This document shows, one piece after another, positions 34,443 through 43,760 of a stretch of 64,000 nucleotides of DNA (position 1 is the stretch's first letter; each line of letters opens with the position of its first letter). Below the pieces are notes generated by a model. That model was not told where the DNA came from. It searched no databases and worked only from the letters and a program-made list of their open reading frames with translations. The stretch is from Runella zeae DSM 19591 (GTDB taxonomy: Bacteria > Bacteroidota > Bacteroidia > Cytophagales > Spirosomataceae), in contig NZ_KE384037.1 of the NCBI RefSeq assembly GCF_000423565.1, forward strand, positions 124,001 through 188,000, read 5' to 3'. Made by a program: the position numbers and the translations under genes.

Positions 34443-37097
34443 TTATTTGCTTATTTTTTTAAAGAGTTTAAACACTTCGTTTAATACCAAAGGAAATAGC
34501 CCTAATCCGATGATTTCGAGCCAAGATCTAAGATGCAAAGGTTGCAATTTGAAAGCTTGTGCTAAAAAAGGAATCTCCAATAGTACGATTTGCAAAAGAA
34601 ACCCAAGTACGATTGCTCCAATCAGGTATTTATTTTTGAAAATACCCACTTTAAAAATACTCTGTTGGGGGTGTCGCAGAGCCAAGGCATAAAATAATTG
34701 ACACGCAATAATTGTAATAAAAGCAATCGTGCGAGCATATCCTAAGATATGGGCGGGTACATCTGCATCAAAAGGAGAATAACCATACTCGCTAAAGCCC
34801 AGCCAATACGAGATAATGGTCACTGCTCCAATCGATAACCCGCCTAAGATGACATTGGTAATGGCGCCGTGAGCAAAAAAACTTTCGTTGGCTTTGCGTG
34901 GTCGATGCTTCATCACATCCTTACTGCCAGGGTCCATTCCCAAGGCGATTGCGGGCAAAGAATCAGTCACTAGGTTAATCCATAACAACTGAGTAGCTAA
35001 TAAAGGCACGGGCATTCCTGCCACAATCGCCACAAGCATCGTAATCACTTCCCCCAGATTACTAGAAAGCAAAAACACCACCGACTTTTTGATGTTGTTA
35101 TAGATATTTCGTCCTTCTTCTATGGCCGAGATGATAGTAGAAAAATTGTCGTCGGCCAAAATCATATCAGAAGCATTTTTGGCAACGTCGGTTCCAGTGA
35201 TCCCCATTGCCACCCCAATATCCGCCGCATTCAGAGAAGGGGCATCATTGACGCCATCGCCCGTCATTGATACGATGTTGGATTGCGCCTGAAAAGCCTT
35301 TACAATATTTACTTTATGCTCTGGCGAGACCCGCGCAAAAACTCGATAATTGCCCACCTGCTTTTCTAATTCTTCGATTGACATCTGATTGAGCTCGGTT
35401 CCCGTAATAGCTTGTTCGCTTTCTTCGGCGATTCCGAGTTCTTTGGCTATCGCCACCGCCGTGGTTTTGTGATCTCCCGTAATCATGATAGTCTTGATAC
35501 CCGCTTCTTTGGCCAACTTAATTGAGTCTTTTACTTCATCTCTTGCGGGATCTATCATTCCTACCACGCCAATAAATACAAGCTCTTCTTCAAAATCATG
35601 GTGCGCCAAAGGCGAAGAAGCAGCCTTATAAGCCACGGCCAAAGTACGCAGCGCTTGTGCCGACATTTGATCAATCGCCTCCATGAGTACTACCTGATGC
35701 GTATCTATGAAAGGAATAATCTCCCCTTGCTCTATCACATATTTACATTTGAGAATGAGGTTGTCAACGGCACCTTTGGTATATACCATAAAATTGTCGT
35801 TTTCTTGATGCAAGGTAGACATCATTTTGCGGTTACTATCAAAAGCCAATTCATCAATTCGCGGTTGCGATGCGTGGATTTGATTTCTATCCATGCCTAA
35901 CTCATCAGCTAGCATCAACAAGGCTATTTCGGTGGGGTCGCCGGTCGATTTTTCGTCTTCGAGGGTCGCATCCGAATTGAGCACCATCGCCTTCACCAAC
36001 AAAGAAGCTTCGTCAGAAATATTTCCTTTTTTTTCGGTGTCGGCTACCCCATCCGTAAACGTAAAATAATGCGTGACCGTCATTTTGTTTTGGGTCAAGG
36101 TTCCCGTTTTATCGGAGCAGACGATGTTGACCGAGCCTAAGGTCTCCACAGCCGGCAATTTCTTTATAATGGCATTTTGTTTGGCCATTTTGGTAACTCC
36201 CAACGACAACACAATCGCCACAATCGCCGCCAAACCTTCTGGAATAGAAGCCACAGCCAACGAAACCGCCGTCAAAAACATATCGGTAAGGTCGCGGCCT
36301 TGTAGATAACCTATCCCAAACATAACGACACAAATCGCCGCTGCAATGATGCCTAGCGTTTTGCCCAATTCGTTTAGTTTTTTCTCCAAAGGAGTCACCA
36401 CTTTTTCTTCTTGACTGATGATAGTGGCGATTTTACCAACTTCCGTTTGGTTGGCTACCTCCACCACCACCCCCATACCTCTACCGTAAGTCACCAAGGT
36501 AGACATATAAGCCATATTGAGACGGTCGCCTAAGGGTGCTTGCTCATCTTCAATCATAGCTTTGGCGTCTTTCTCGACGGGGACAGATTCGCCCGTCAGG
36601 GCTGCTTCATCTATTTTCAGATTAGCACTTTCTACCAATCTCAAATCTGCGGGCACATACCGACCCGCATCCAATACTACTATATCTCCTACCACAATCT
36701 CTTCCGACGATACTTCCATCTGATGCCCGTTTCTTTTTACCAAAGCTTTGGGCGAAGCAAGCTTTTTAAGCGCTTCTATGGCATTGCCTGCTTTTACTTC
36801 CTGAAATACGCCTAAGACAGCATTGATAAAAATGACTATCAAAATAATGGCTCCGTCTATGTGCTCTCCCATAAAAAAAGTGATCGCCACCGCTCCAAAA
36901 AGCACAAAAATCAAAGCATCGTTGAGTTGGTGAACAAACATCAGCCAAATCGGTTGCTTTTTGGCTGCCTGCAAAATATTGAGACCATTTTCAAGTAATC
37001 GCTGTTGGGCTACTTCATTACTTAGTCCCGCATGAATTTCGGTAGAAGTCTCAGAAGCAGTTTCGTCAATCGTTTTTAAAAACCATGGATGTGGCAT
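34443..37097 (-). CDS. Cation-translocating P-type ATPase (type IIA, Ca2+-like)
   Basis: 884 residues, ATG start. N-terminal cation-ATPase domain (HAGLSNEVAQQRLLENGLN), actuator motif LTGESVPVE (TGES at about 168-171), TM4 SIPEGLAAIVAIVLSLG (PEGL, about 286), phosphorylation site SDKTGTLTQNKMT (D329), nucleotide-domain KGA and the hinge MTGDGVNDAPSLNAADIG. TM6 has WINLVTDSLPAIALGMDP, the N-x-x-[TS]-D pattern of SERCA/PMR1-like pumps that carry Ca2+ (or Mn2+). The last 180 residues are the Cation_ATPase_C membrane domain. It exports calcium from the cytoplasm. Single gene, with a repeat close to its 3' end. Confidence 0.94.
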   Translation of the reverse strand: MPHPWFLKTIDETASETSTEIHAGLSNEVAQQRLLENGLNILQAAKKQPIWLMFVHQLNDALIFVLFGAVAITFFMGEHIDGAIILIVIFINAVLGVFQEVKAGNAIEALKKLASPKALVKRNGHQMEVSSEEIVVGDIVVLDAGRYVPADLRLVESANLKIDEAALTGESVPVEKDAKAMIEDEQAPLGDRLNMAYMSTLVTYGRGMGVVVEVANQTEVGKIATIISQEEKVVTPLEKKLNELGKTLGIIAAAICVVMFGIGYLQGRDLTDMFLTAVSLAVASIPEGLAAIVAIVLSLGVTKMAKQNAIIKKLPAVETLGSVNIVCSDKTGTLTQNKMTVTHYFTFTDGVADTEKKGNISDEASLLVKAMVLNSDATLEDEKSTGDPTEIALLMLADELGMDRNQIHASQPRIDELAFDSNRKMMSTLHQENDNFMVYTKGAVDNLILKCKYVIEQGEIIPFIDTHQVVLMEAIDQMSAQALRTLAVAYKAASSPLAHHDFEEELVFIGVVGMIDPARDEVKDSIKLAKEAGIKTIMITGDHKTTAVAIAKELGIAEESEQAITGTELNQMSIEELEKQVGNYRVFARVSPEHKVNIVKAFQAQSNIVSMTGDGVNDAPSLNAADIGVAMGITGTDVAKNASDMILADDNFSTIISAIEEGRNIYNNIKKSVVFLLSSNLGEVITMLVAIVAGMPVPLLATQLLWINLVTDSLPAIALGMDPGSKDVMKHRPRKANESFFAHGAITNVILGGLSIGAVTIISYWLGFSEYGYSPFDADVPAHILGYARTIAFITIIACQLFYALALRHPQQSIFKVGIFKNKYLIGAIVLGFLLQIVLLEIPFLAQAFKLQPLHLRSWLEIIGLGLFPLVLNEVFKLFKKISK

Positions 37098-37310
37098 GAC
37101 CTAAGTAATTTTGTAAGATGTCAATATAGTCAAACAACCTTTATTTTGGTACATTTTCTAGCCTTTTTCTATTATTTAACGGTTTGGTAATGTTTCGATA
37201 TTGCTCTCTCATCCGTCAGCAATTTACCTGACCTATTTATAGCCCAAATCACCCCAAAGAGCGTATTATGATTGATTCAGCTTATCAAGTGGCCTTAAAA
37301 ACTCCTCCAC

Positions 37311-39446
37311 ATGTTTTCTATTAGAAGCTTTTTACTGATTTTGCTCATTTTCCCCATGTCAGCCTGTTTGGCGCAAGAGACTTATTTACAAACAGTCAAA
37401 ACCGACATTATCCTCCCTGACGAAGCTGGTAAAAATGTTCTTAAACTATTCAACTCTGAAGGAAATGTGGTAGCTGTTACTTCAACAGGTGTTTTTAGGC
37501 ATAGAGACGGAAAGTGGACAGGTCGGCGCCAAGGTACTGGATGGCGCACAGCCACGCTTGATTTGGACGGCAACCTATGGCTAGCCTCAGCCAAAAATAT
37601 TCAATCCGAAAAAAATGTAAAAAACATTGGGTCACCTCCCTTGGCTGCCAATGATACGATTTTGTGTTTGTTTTGGGAAAACAAAAAAACATTATGGGTA
37701 GGTACTAATGAGGGATTGTGGATGTGGGAAGGCCGTTGGGATTTTTCACCATTCATAAAGTCAACACGGGTAAACGATATAGCCAAAGATGCCACCGGGA
37801 GCTTGTATATAGCTACTACGAAGGGGCTTTGGCGGAGAAAAGAAGCAAAATGGGTAAACCTCGACGAGACCTTAATGGCCATAGGCAATCAAGAGACTTA
37901 CTATGCTCTTTCTCCCTACAACCAAGGCAAGGATATGATTTTTGGTAGTGTGTGGGCAGTGAGCTGTATCGCCGACAACGGCGACCACTGGGCACTACGC
38001 GGTGCAGATGGCTTGCCTTATGGCCCCGTCAGAGTAGTACGCCCAACCCACGATGGTATCTGGATGGGTACTCATAAAGGGGCTATCAAAAAAGATTCAA
38101 GTTGGCATTATTATCACGGAAAACGATGGATGCCTCATAGTCAAATAAACGATATTTTGGTAATCGACTCACTGACGGTTTGGATGGCTACGCTCGAAGG
38201 TATTTCTCAAATCAAACAACAACCGATGACTTTGGCGCAAAAAGCCGACCTCTTCGAAAAAGTCATCGCACTGCGCCACAATCGCCGTGGGCTCATCAAT
38301 CGCTCCCGATTAAAAACCCCCGGAGATGTATCAAGTAGTTATTCAGACAATGAAGACAACGACGGTCTTTGGACTTCGTGTTATTTACTAGCCGAGTGTT
38401 TTCGCTATGCGGCTACGGGCGATTCGGCGGCCAAAGCCCGTGCCATTGAAACTTTTGAAGCATTGGAAAGGCTCGAAACCGTAACGGGTATATCGGGCTA
38501 CCCTGCCCGCTCCTACGCCACTGCTACCGACGTAGTGACGCAGTCGCGGTCGCCACATCCTAAAAAATGGCATTCGTCCCCTGATGGCAAATGGCAATGG
38601 CTTGATGATACTAGCTCTGACGAAATCACGGGGCATTTGTTTACGCTACCGCTTTTTTATGATATGGTGGCGGATTCGGCCCAAAAAGAACGGGTTCGAC
38701 GGCTGATTAGGCGCATTGTTGACCATATTGTTGACAACAATTACCACTTGATTGACTTTGATGGCAAACCTACACGCTGGGGTATATGGCATCCCGACTC
38801 GCTAAATCACTCACCCAATTGGATGTATGAAAGAGGGCTTAATTCGCTCCAAATTCTCTCTTTTTTGAAAACTGCTTATCATTTCACGGGCGATTCAAAA
38901 TTTGAAAAGCATTATCAGTATCTGACCAAGCAGCATGGCTACGCCCAAAACGCGGTACAAGCCAAAGTCTTCGGGCCTTTTGAAACAAGTCATTCGGATG
39001 ATATCCTCAATTTTTTCCCTTATTACAATCTGCTCCGCTATAGCCAAGGCGACCCTCATCGGGAGCTTTATCAAAAAAGCCTGCTCCGAAGTTGGCAAGC
39101 CGTCCGTAACGACCACATGCCCGTCTGGAACGTATTGAGTAGTGTGATGCTCAACAAAGACTGTGATTTACAAATAGCCCTTCAAGAAATCCAGCAGTAC
39201 CCCATTGATTTGGTAAACTGGACGATGGAAAACAGTCATCGTTGGGATTTGCCCAAAGACCAACTCGTAAGTCGCTCAGGAAAGCTTCAATCTACGAAGC
39301 CCATTCCTACGCCCGAAAGCAATATTTCGCGCTGGAATACCAATCCCAAACATTTTGATGCAGGTGACGACGGAAAAACCGAAGAAAGCGGCAGTTATTT
39401 TCTGGCCGCTTATTGGATAGGTCGTTATCATGGGTTTTGGAAGTAG
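37311..39446 (+). CDS. Exported beta-propeller plus alpha/alpha toroid fusion protein
   Basis: 711 residues. The N-terminal signal (FLLILLIFPMSACLAQ) could be a standard or lipoprotein signal (Cys19). Residues about 25-300 contain two-component-regulator-propeller-like repeats, for example DLDGNLWLASAKN, KTLWVGTNEGLWMWEGRW, GSLYIATTKGLWRRKEAKW and DGIWMGTHKGAIK. From about 310 the fold becomes helical, with WTSCYLLAECFRYAATGD, GHLFTLPLFYDMVADSA and RWGIWHPDSLNHSPNWMYER, as in six-hairpin glycosidase-like proteins. Reg_prop repeats normally occur in hybrid two-component sensors of glycan loci, but no kinase is attached here. Function unknown; a surface glycan-binding or -cleaving protein is a reasonable guess. 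It stands alone on the plus strand. Confidence 0.75.
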   Translation: MFSIRSFLLILLIFPMSACLAQETYLQTVKTDIILPDEAGKNVLKLFNSEGNVVAVTSTGVFRHRDGKWTGRRQGTGWRTATLDLDGNLWLASAKNIQSEKNVKNIGSPPLAANDTILCLFWENKKTLWVGTNEGLWMWEGRWDFSPFIKSTRVNDIAKDATGSLYIATTKGLWRRKEAKWVNLDETLMAIGNQETYYALSPYNQGKDMIFGSVWAVSCIADNGDHWALRGADGLPYGPVRVVRPTHDGIWMGTHKGAIKKDSSWHYYHGKRWMPHSQINDILVIDSLTVWMATLEGISQIKQQPMTLAQKADLFEKVIALRHNRRGLINRSRLKTPGDVSSSYSDNEDNDGLWTSCYLLAECFRYAATGDSAAKARAIETFEALERLETVTGISGYPARSYATATDVVTQSRSPHPKKWHSSPDGKWQWLDDTSSDEITGHLFTLPLFYDMVADSAQKERVRRLIRRIVDHIVDNNYHLIDFDGKPTRWGIWHPDSLNHSPNWMYERGLNSLQILSFLKTAYHFTGDSKFEKHYQYLTKQHGYAQNAVQAKVFGPFETSHSDDILNFFPYYNLLRYSQGDPHRELYQKSLLRSWQAVRNDHMPVWNVLSSVMLNKDCDLQIALQEIQQYPIDLVNWTMENSHRWDLPKDQLVSRSGKLQSTKPIPTPESNISRWNTNPKHFDAGDDGKTEESGSYFLAAYWIGRYHGFWK

Positions 39447-39647
39447 TAGAATGGAGACTAATCTCCTCGACTTCTTACCGTTTCAAAGATAAAAATGAAT
39501 GAGCGGATACGAATAAAAAGATATTTTGGTTCCAACTTTTTTCGACAAAGCAGCGTCCTCAGAGCAGGAAATATATTGGCTGAAATCCTCTTGTATTTAC
39601 TGTTTTAAAAAGTTTAAGTAGCATCTAAGAAATAACCACCAAAAACC

Positions 39648-39995
39648 ATGTATCGCTATTTGCTCTTATTGACTTTGTTGGTTGCATCGGTAAGTTGTAA
39701 ACAAGACACCCCTAATCCTGCGGTAGCGGGCTGCTATGGTAGCACCAATCTAAGTCGCGCTCAACATGTTGTCAACGCCCCTGTGACGGTCGTTACTTCT
39801 GGAGGCTTGTACAGTGGCTATATGCTTATTTCTGATACCAATGGAGTGGCATGGGGTAGTTGTGGCCTGCCTGAGGAATTCAAAAAAAACAATTTAAAAA
39901 TTTACGTTACTGGCTATTTTCTTACTTCTCCTGAGCTAGATTTACAAAATATATCTCCCCTACCTTTTGAAGTTACGGCTGCTAAATCAAGATAA
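39648..39995 (+). CDS. Small putative lipoprotein of unknown function
   Basis: 115 residues. The signal MYRYLLLLTLLVASVSC ends in a lipobox with Cys17, so it is probably membrane-anchored. The mature part (about 98 residues) has two further Cys (GCYGST; WGSCGLPEEF) that may form a disulfide, and looks beta-rich. No family recognised. It starts 201 bp after the propeller/toroid gene and has no same-strand partner downstream. Confidence 0.65.
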   Translation: MYRYLLLLTLLVASVSCKQDTPNPAVAGCYGSTNLSRAQHVVNAPVTVVTSGGLYSGYMLISDTNGVAWGSCGLPEEFKKNNLKIYVTGYFLTSPELDLQNISPLPFEVTAAKSR

Positions 39996-40130
39996 AATCT
40001 TGCCAACTACTTACATTTATCCGATTTATACATTTTCAACTTCCAAAGTTTCACATAAGGAAAAAAATGGCATTCATGGCACTCATTGACGATTTTAACT
40101 TTAATTAATTTTGCATCAATACTTGAATGA

Positions 40131-40184
40131 TTACGCACAGTTAACCGTAGCAATGAGCCGCGTATAACGATTAACTATGCGTAA
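40131..40184. repeat. Inverted repeat just after the TonB receptor gene
   Basis: TTACGCACAGTTAACCGT (40131-40148) pairs with ACGATTAACTATGCGTAA (40167-40184), 16 of 18 positions, around an 18-nt centre. On the minus strand it begins 5 bp after the receptor stop. No T-run follows, so it may be a weak terminator, an mRNA-stabilising hairpin or a repeat element. Confidence 0.65.
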
Positions 40185-40188
40185 GCCC

Positions 40189-42918
40189 TTAAAATTCAAT
40201 CACTAAGCCCAATGCGGGTGTAAAATTGGAGTCTTCGTTAGACAAAATGAGTGGAATTCCATTACTACCATCAAGTTTCAGCGCCTGTCCGTCGGAGGTT
40301 TTGAAGCCTGAGTTGTCGGCCAAGCGCTCAAAAGTATATTGGGGAAAAGCGGGGTTGGCGGTTAACAAAGCATTTTGGAAGTCAAAAAATAAATCAATCG
40401 AGAGTTTTTTGTAATTCCATTTTTTATCAACCCTAAAATCTACCCGACTAAAAGCCTTCAAGCGTTGGCTATTGAGGCGAGTATAATCTTCCGTACCGAC
40501 GCCCGTCGTGAGATAGTTGCGCTGAGAAGCTACCAAATCAAAAGGTGTATAAGGAGAGCCACCTTGATAAAGCCATTTGAGTCCTATTTCCCACCCTTTC
40601 TTGAATTTATAGCCAAGTTGAGTTGATAGCAGATGTCGATTGTCCCAGGCAGAGGCAATGTATTTACCGTCTTTGCCCGTAAACTCTGATTTGAAATAAG
40701 TGTAACTCAGTACGCCAAAAAAGTTTTTGGTGAGCTTTTGTTGCACAAAAAACTCCACTCCTCGGCTACGTCCTTGGCCCGTACTCGTAACGGCTTCATT
40801 GCCGATAGCTCCAAAATTCCCCCCTTGATTTGCCAACGAAATACCATCACGGAGGGATACGGGGTAGTTGTCGTAAGTTTTGGAAAAGCCTTCAAGCGTA
40901 ATACGTGTCGTGGGAGTCGGAATAAACTCAAGCCCCGCTACCAAATGGTCTGAACGAATGTATTTGTTGGATTTGTTTACAAAATTGCCGTCTTGACGGT
41001 AACCTAAAACGGTGTAAATAGGCGTTTTGAAATATCGTCCCACCGAAGCATTGATTCGCCATTTATCGCCGAGTTGGTAGCTTGCTGAAAGACGTGGGCT
41101 AAGGGTTTGGAGGGGATTGTTGCCTTCATCGGTAAAAGAGTTCATGTCGGTTCGTAGCCCAGCCGACAGGTTGAGCCGGTCGTTGAGCAATTTACGATTG
41201 ACTTGCGCAAAAGCCCCATATTTGAAAAAATCAATGGCAGTATTGAAACTAATATTAACGGCCGGTTGGATGATTTGACCTTGTGCATCTTTGATTTCTC
41301 GACGAAACACATTGAAAAAATCATTGTTGTATTTGACATATTGCAACACTGCTCCGTAGCTATATTCCCATTTTCCCACAAACTTGTTGACATCAATACG
41401 AAGTTTGTTTTCAATTTCTTGAGATTTGCTTTTCAGTACTCGATACCTTTCGTCTCCTTGGCGATTGTCTTCAAATCTATCGAGACGATTGTCAAACATA
41501 TTGCGGCTCAACGAAACATTCAAGAAACCATTTTCCAGTAATCTTTTGAGCGAAAATCCTGTGGTATAGTTCCATTGGTTGATGTTAGGATTTGAGCGTA
41601 AGATATACTCTTTTTCGGGGCTGCTTTCTTTGGGCACAGCAAACGTAAACTCATCAATAGCCCCCACTCCGATAGCGGTAAGAGTAGTCTTTTTGTTGAT
41701 TTTGTGAGTAACCTTGTACTGAAAATCCCAATAATTGGGACGAATCGGTAAATCAATGGCCTTAAATAAAAACTGCAAATACGAACGTCTCACCGAAGCT
41801 AAAAAAGTGGTTTTAGGCGAAAGCGGCCCCTCAAACGTTCCCGCTACTTCGGTAGAGCTTACGCGTATATTGCCTTGAACTCGTTCAGGGTTTCCTTCGC
41901 GTTGGCGAAATTGAAGCACCGAAGACAAGGCATTGTCATAACGCGCATTGAAACTACTCGAACTCAGCGTAGCATCTTCGATAAAAGATACATTGAGAAT
42001 ACCCGTAGGCCCGCCCGAACTTCCTTGCGTAGCAAAGTGATTGATAACGGGAATTTCGATACCGTCAAGATAAAAGACGTTTTCGTTGGGGCCTCCTCCT
42101 CTGATGATGAGATCATTGCGAAAACCTCCCACTGAGCCAGCCGTACCCCCTACTCCTGGTAGCACTTGAATCACCCGCGAAATATCAAAGTTACCCCCAG
42201 GATTGTTTTTGATTTCTTCGGTAGTAAGTTTCTGAATGGAGTTGGGCGTTTCGACGGAAGCTACTGAGATAGAGCGATTAAATACCACTTTGGCTTCTTC
42301 CAGCTGTAGTGCTTCTTCTTCTAGTTCAAAGTTGATTTGTTGGGCGTTTCCTGAGGTAAGTACCACATTAAACTTACTATCTGCTTTATAGCCTACAAAA
42401 CTAGCTTTTAGGTTGTAGCTTCCTACAGGGAGCGTAAGCTTAAATTTACCGTCTACATCGGTAGTAGTACCTAAAGTTGTATTTTCGGCTTGTACGGTTA
42501 CGCCTATCAGAGCTTCTTGGGTACGTTTGTCTTTCACAATACCCAAAATAGTACCATTGTTTTGGGCCCAAGCCGTTTGAAAGAAAAATGTAAATAAAAT
42601 CACTACACTACCTAATAAACTACGAGACGGAGCTAGCGCGGTTGGTGGGCTTTGATGTTCATATAAATACTGCATAACCTTTTGAATTGTGTAAAGTTGA
42701 CTATGTTTGTGTGCTGGAATAGGGATAGAAAAGTGAGAGATAATACGCTGGATGAAAAGAGCTTGTCTCATTATATCAAAACCTAAGTCTCTGCCCAAAT
42801 GGGCCTGAGGGTGAATCATCTCTATGGGCACGCTAAAATCGTTGACGAGTATATCAATGATTTGGGTTCGGATAGATTTCAGACGAGCTACATTATCTAA
42901 TGTCAGGAAAGGATTCAT
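40189..42918 (-). CDS. TonB-dependent receptor with N-terminal acyl-carrier-protein-like extension
   Basis: 909 residues from ATG 42918. Residues about 12-90 read like an acyl carrier protein: IRTQIIDILVNDFSV, IHPQAHLGRDLGFDIM and TIQKVMQYLYEHQ match helix I, the loop with DLGxDSL, and helix IV of ACP, but the pantetheine Ser is replaced (D48-I49-M50). A hydrophobic export signal follows only at about 101-118 (LLGSVVILFTFFFQTAWAQ), then a carboxypeptidase-regulatory-like domain, a plug (LIIRGGGPNENVFYLDG) and a barrel ending in ALGLVIEF. An ATG at 42675 (Met82) would give a normal receptor of 828 residues with a longer n-region. Which start is used cannot be settled by sight. A MarR-family gene is divergent, 130 bp away. 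Ligand unknown. Confidence 0.88.
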   Translation of the reverse strand: MNPFLTLDNVARLKSIRTQIIDILVNDFSVPIEMIHPQAHLGRDLGFDIMRQALFIQRIISHFSIPIPAHKHSQLYTIQKVMQYLYEHQSPPTALAPSRSLLGSVVILFTFFFQTAWAQNNGTILGIVKDKRTQEALIGVTVQAENTTLGTTTDVDGKFKLTLPVGSYNLKASFVGYKADSKFNVVLTSGNAQQINFELEEEALQLEEAKVVFNRSISVASVETPNSIQKLTTEEIKNNPGGNFDISRVIQVLPGVGGTAGSVGGFRNDLIIRGGGPNENVFYLDGIEIPVINHFATQGSSGGPTGILNVSFIEDATLSSSSFNARYDNALSSVLQFRQREGNPERVQGNIRVSSTEVAGTFEGPLSPKTTFLASVRRSYLQFLFKAIDLPIRPNYWDFQYKVTHKINKKTTLTAIGVGAIDEFTFAVPKESSPEKEYILRSNPNINQWNYTTGFSLKRLLENGFLNVSLSRNMFDNRLDRFEDNRQGDERYRVLKSKSQEIENKLRIDVNKFVGKWEYSYGAVLQYVKYNNDFFNVFRREIKDAQGQIIQPAVNISFNTAIDFFKYGAFAQVNRKLLNDRLNLSAGLRTDMNSFTDEGNNPLQTLSPRLSASYQLGDKWRINASVGRYFKTPIYTVLGYRQDGNFVNKSNKYIRSDHLVAGLEFIPTPTTRITLEGFSKTYDNYPVSLRDGISLANQGGNFGAIGNEAVTSTGQGRSRGVEFFVQQKLTKNFFGVLSYTYFKSEFTGKDGKYIASAWDNRHLLSTQLGYKFKKGWEIGLKWLYQGGSPYTPFDLVASQRNYLTTGVGTEDYTRLNSQRLKAFSRVDFRVDKKWNYKKLSIDLFFDFQNALLTANPAFPQYTFERLADNSGFKTSDGQALKLDGSNGIPLILSNEDSNFTPALGLVIEF

Positions 42919-42997
42919 GGCTGCTATAGGCTAGAGGTTTATTTTGAACATTATTCTTTTTTCTTTGTTTAGAACATAGAATACAGTACAATAACAT

Positions 42998-43014
42998 ACA
43001 ATTTCAGAAATTGT
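42998..43014. promoter_or_regulatory. Palindromic operator candidate for the divergent MarR regulator
   Basis: ACAATTTCAGAAATTGT has perfect 7-bp arms and a 3-bp centre. It lies in the 130-bp spacer, 80 bp from the receptor start and 35 bp from the MarR-type start. MarR dimers usually bind such 16-20-bp palindromes and often control a divergent gene and themselves. Confidence 0.5.
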
Positions 43015-43048
43015 TTGTACGAAAACATAATATTTTCTAAATTTTAGA

Positions 43049-43702
43049 ATGTTTTCATCTAATTATATGAATTATGACCTTTTGCAACAATTGATAGTCC
43101 ATTTGGCTGCTTATGAGGCGCAGCGCCCTCCCAACCATAGAAATGATATGGAAAGTTTTGTGGCTTTCCTAAATCAGCAGGTATTCAGTAAGTCAACGGC
43201 TGAGGCAGTGCAGTTTGAAAATGGCGAAACCGTAGAGGCTTTATTGTCTCAGTTGATCGCGTTTTTGTATCGTTATGCAAAAGGATACATAAAAAAAGCT
43301 TTGGATCAAACCAATCTGATTACGATAGATGATTTCGGCTACTTGGCGGGTATTTGGCAGCGGGGTGGCTGTACCAAAACCGAAATCATTGAAATGAATA
43401 TCCATGAAAAGACCACAGGCATGGAAGTAATCAAACGCCTGTTGAATCACGAGCTCATTGAGCAAATAGATGATACTCATGACCGCCGCAGCAAGCGGTT
43501 GCTTATTACTGATAAGGGGAGAGGGGTATTGTTTGGGACTTTTGGCGAGATGCGAAAGGCGAGTTTGATTATTGCTGGCAATCTCAATGAGGTCGAGAAA
43601 CTACAATTGTTGTATTTGCTTCAAAAATTACATCATTTTCACAAACCACTTTTTCTGAATGATAGAGACAAAGGGCTTGACGAATTGTTGGAAAAAGGAT
43701 AA
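43049..43702 (+). CDS. MarR-family transcriptional regulator
   Basis: 217 residues, longer than the usual 140-160 because of an N-terminal helical stretch of about 60 residues (LLQQLIVHLAAYEAQRPPNH). The winged helix region is visible as IDDFGYLAGIWQRGGCTKTE, GMEVIKRLLNHELIEQI and the wing DDTHDRRSKRLLITDKGRGV. It is divergent from the TonB receptor with a palindrome between them, so control of the receptor and of itself is likely. It ends before a terminator. Confidence 0.88.
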   Translation: MFSSNYMNYDLLQQLIVHLAAYEAQRPPNHRNDMESFVAFLNQQVFSKSTAEAVQFENGETVEALLSQLIAFLYRYAKGYIKKALDQTNLITIDDFGYLAGIWQRGGCTKTEIIEMNIHEKTTGMEVIKRLLNHELIEQIDDTHDRRSKRLLITDKGRGVLFGTFGEMRKASLIIAGNLNEVEKLQLLYLLQKLHHFHKPLFLNDRDKGLDELLEKG

Positions 43703-43707
43703 AATTT

Positions 43708-43736
43708 AAAAGGCTAGGACAAAATCCTAGCCTTTT
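43708..43736. terminator. Rho-independent terminator
   Basis: A 12-bp perfect stem AAAAGGCTAGGA/TCCTAGCCTTTT with a CAAAA loop, right after the MarR stop. Convergent with the membrane protein gene that ends at 43761, and likely works in both directions. Confidence 0.88.
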
Positions 43737-43760
43737 AATTGCAAAACGTATATTCTTCAA

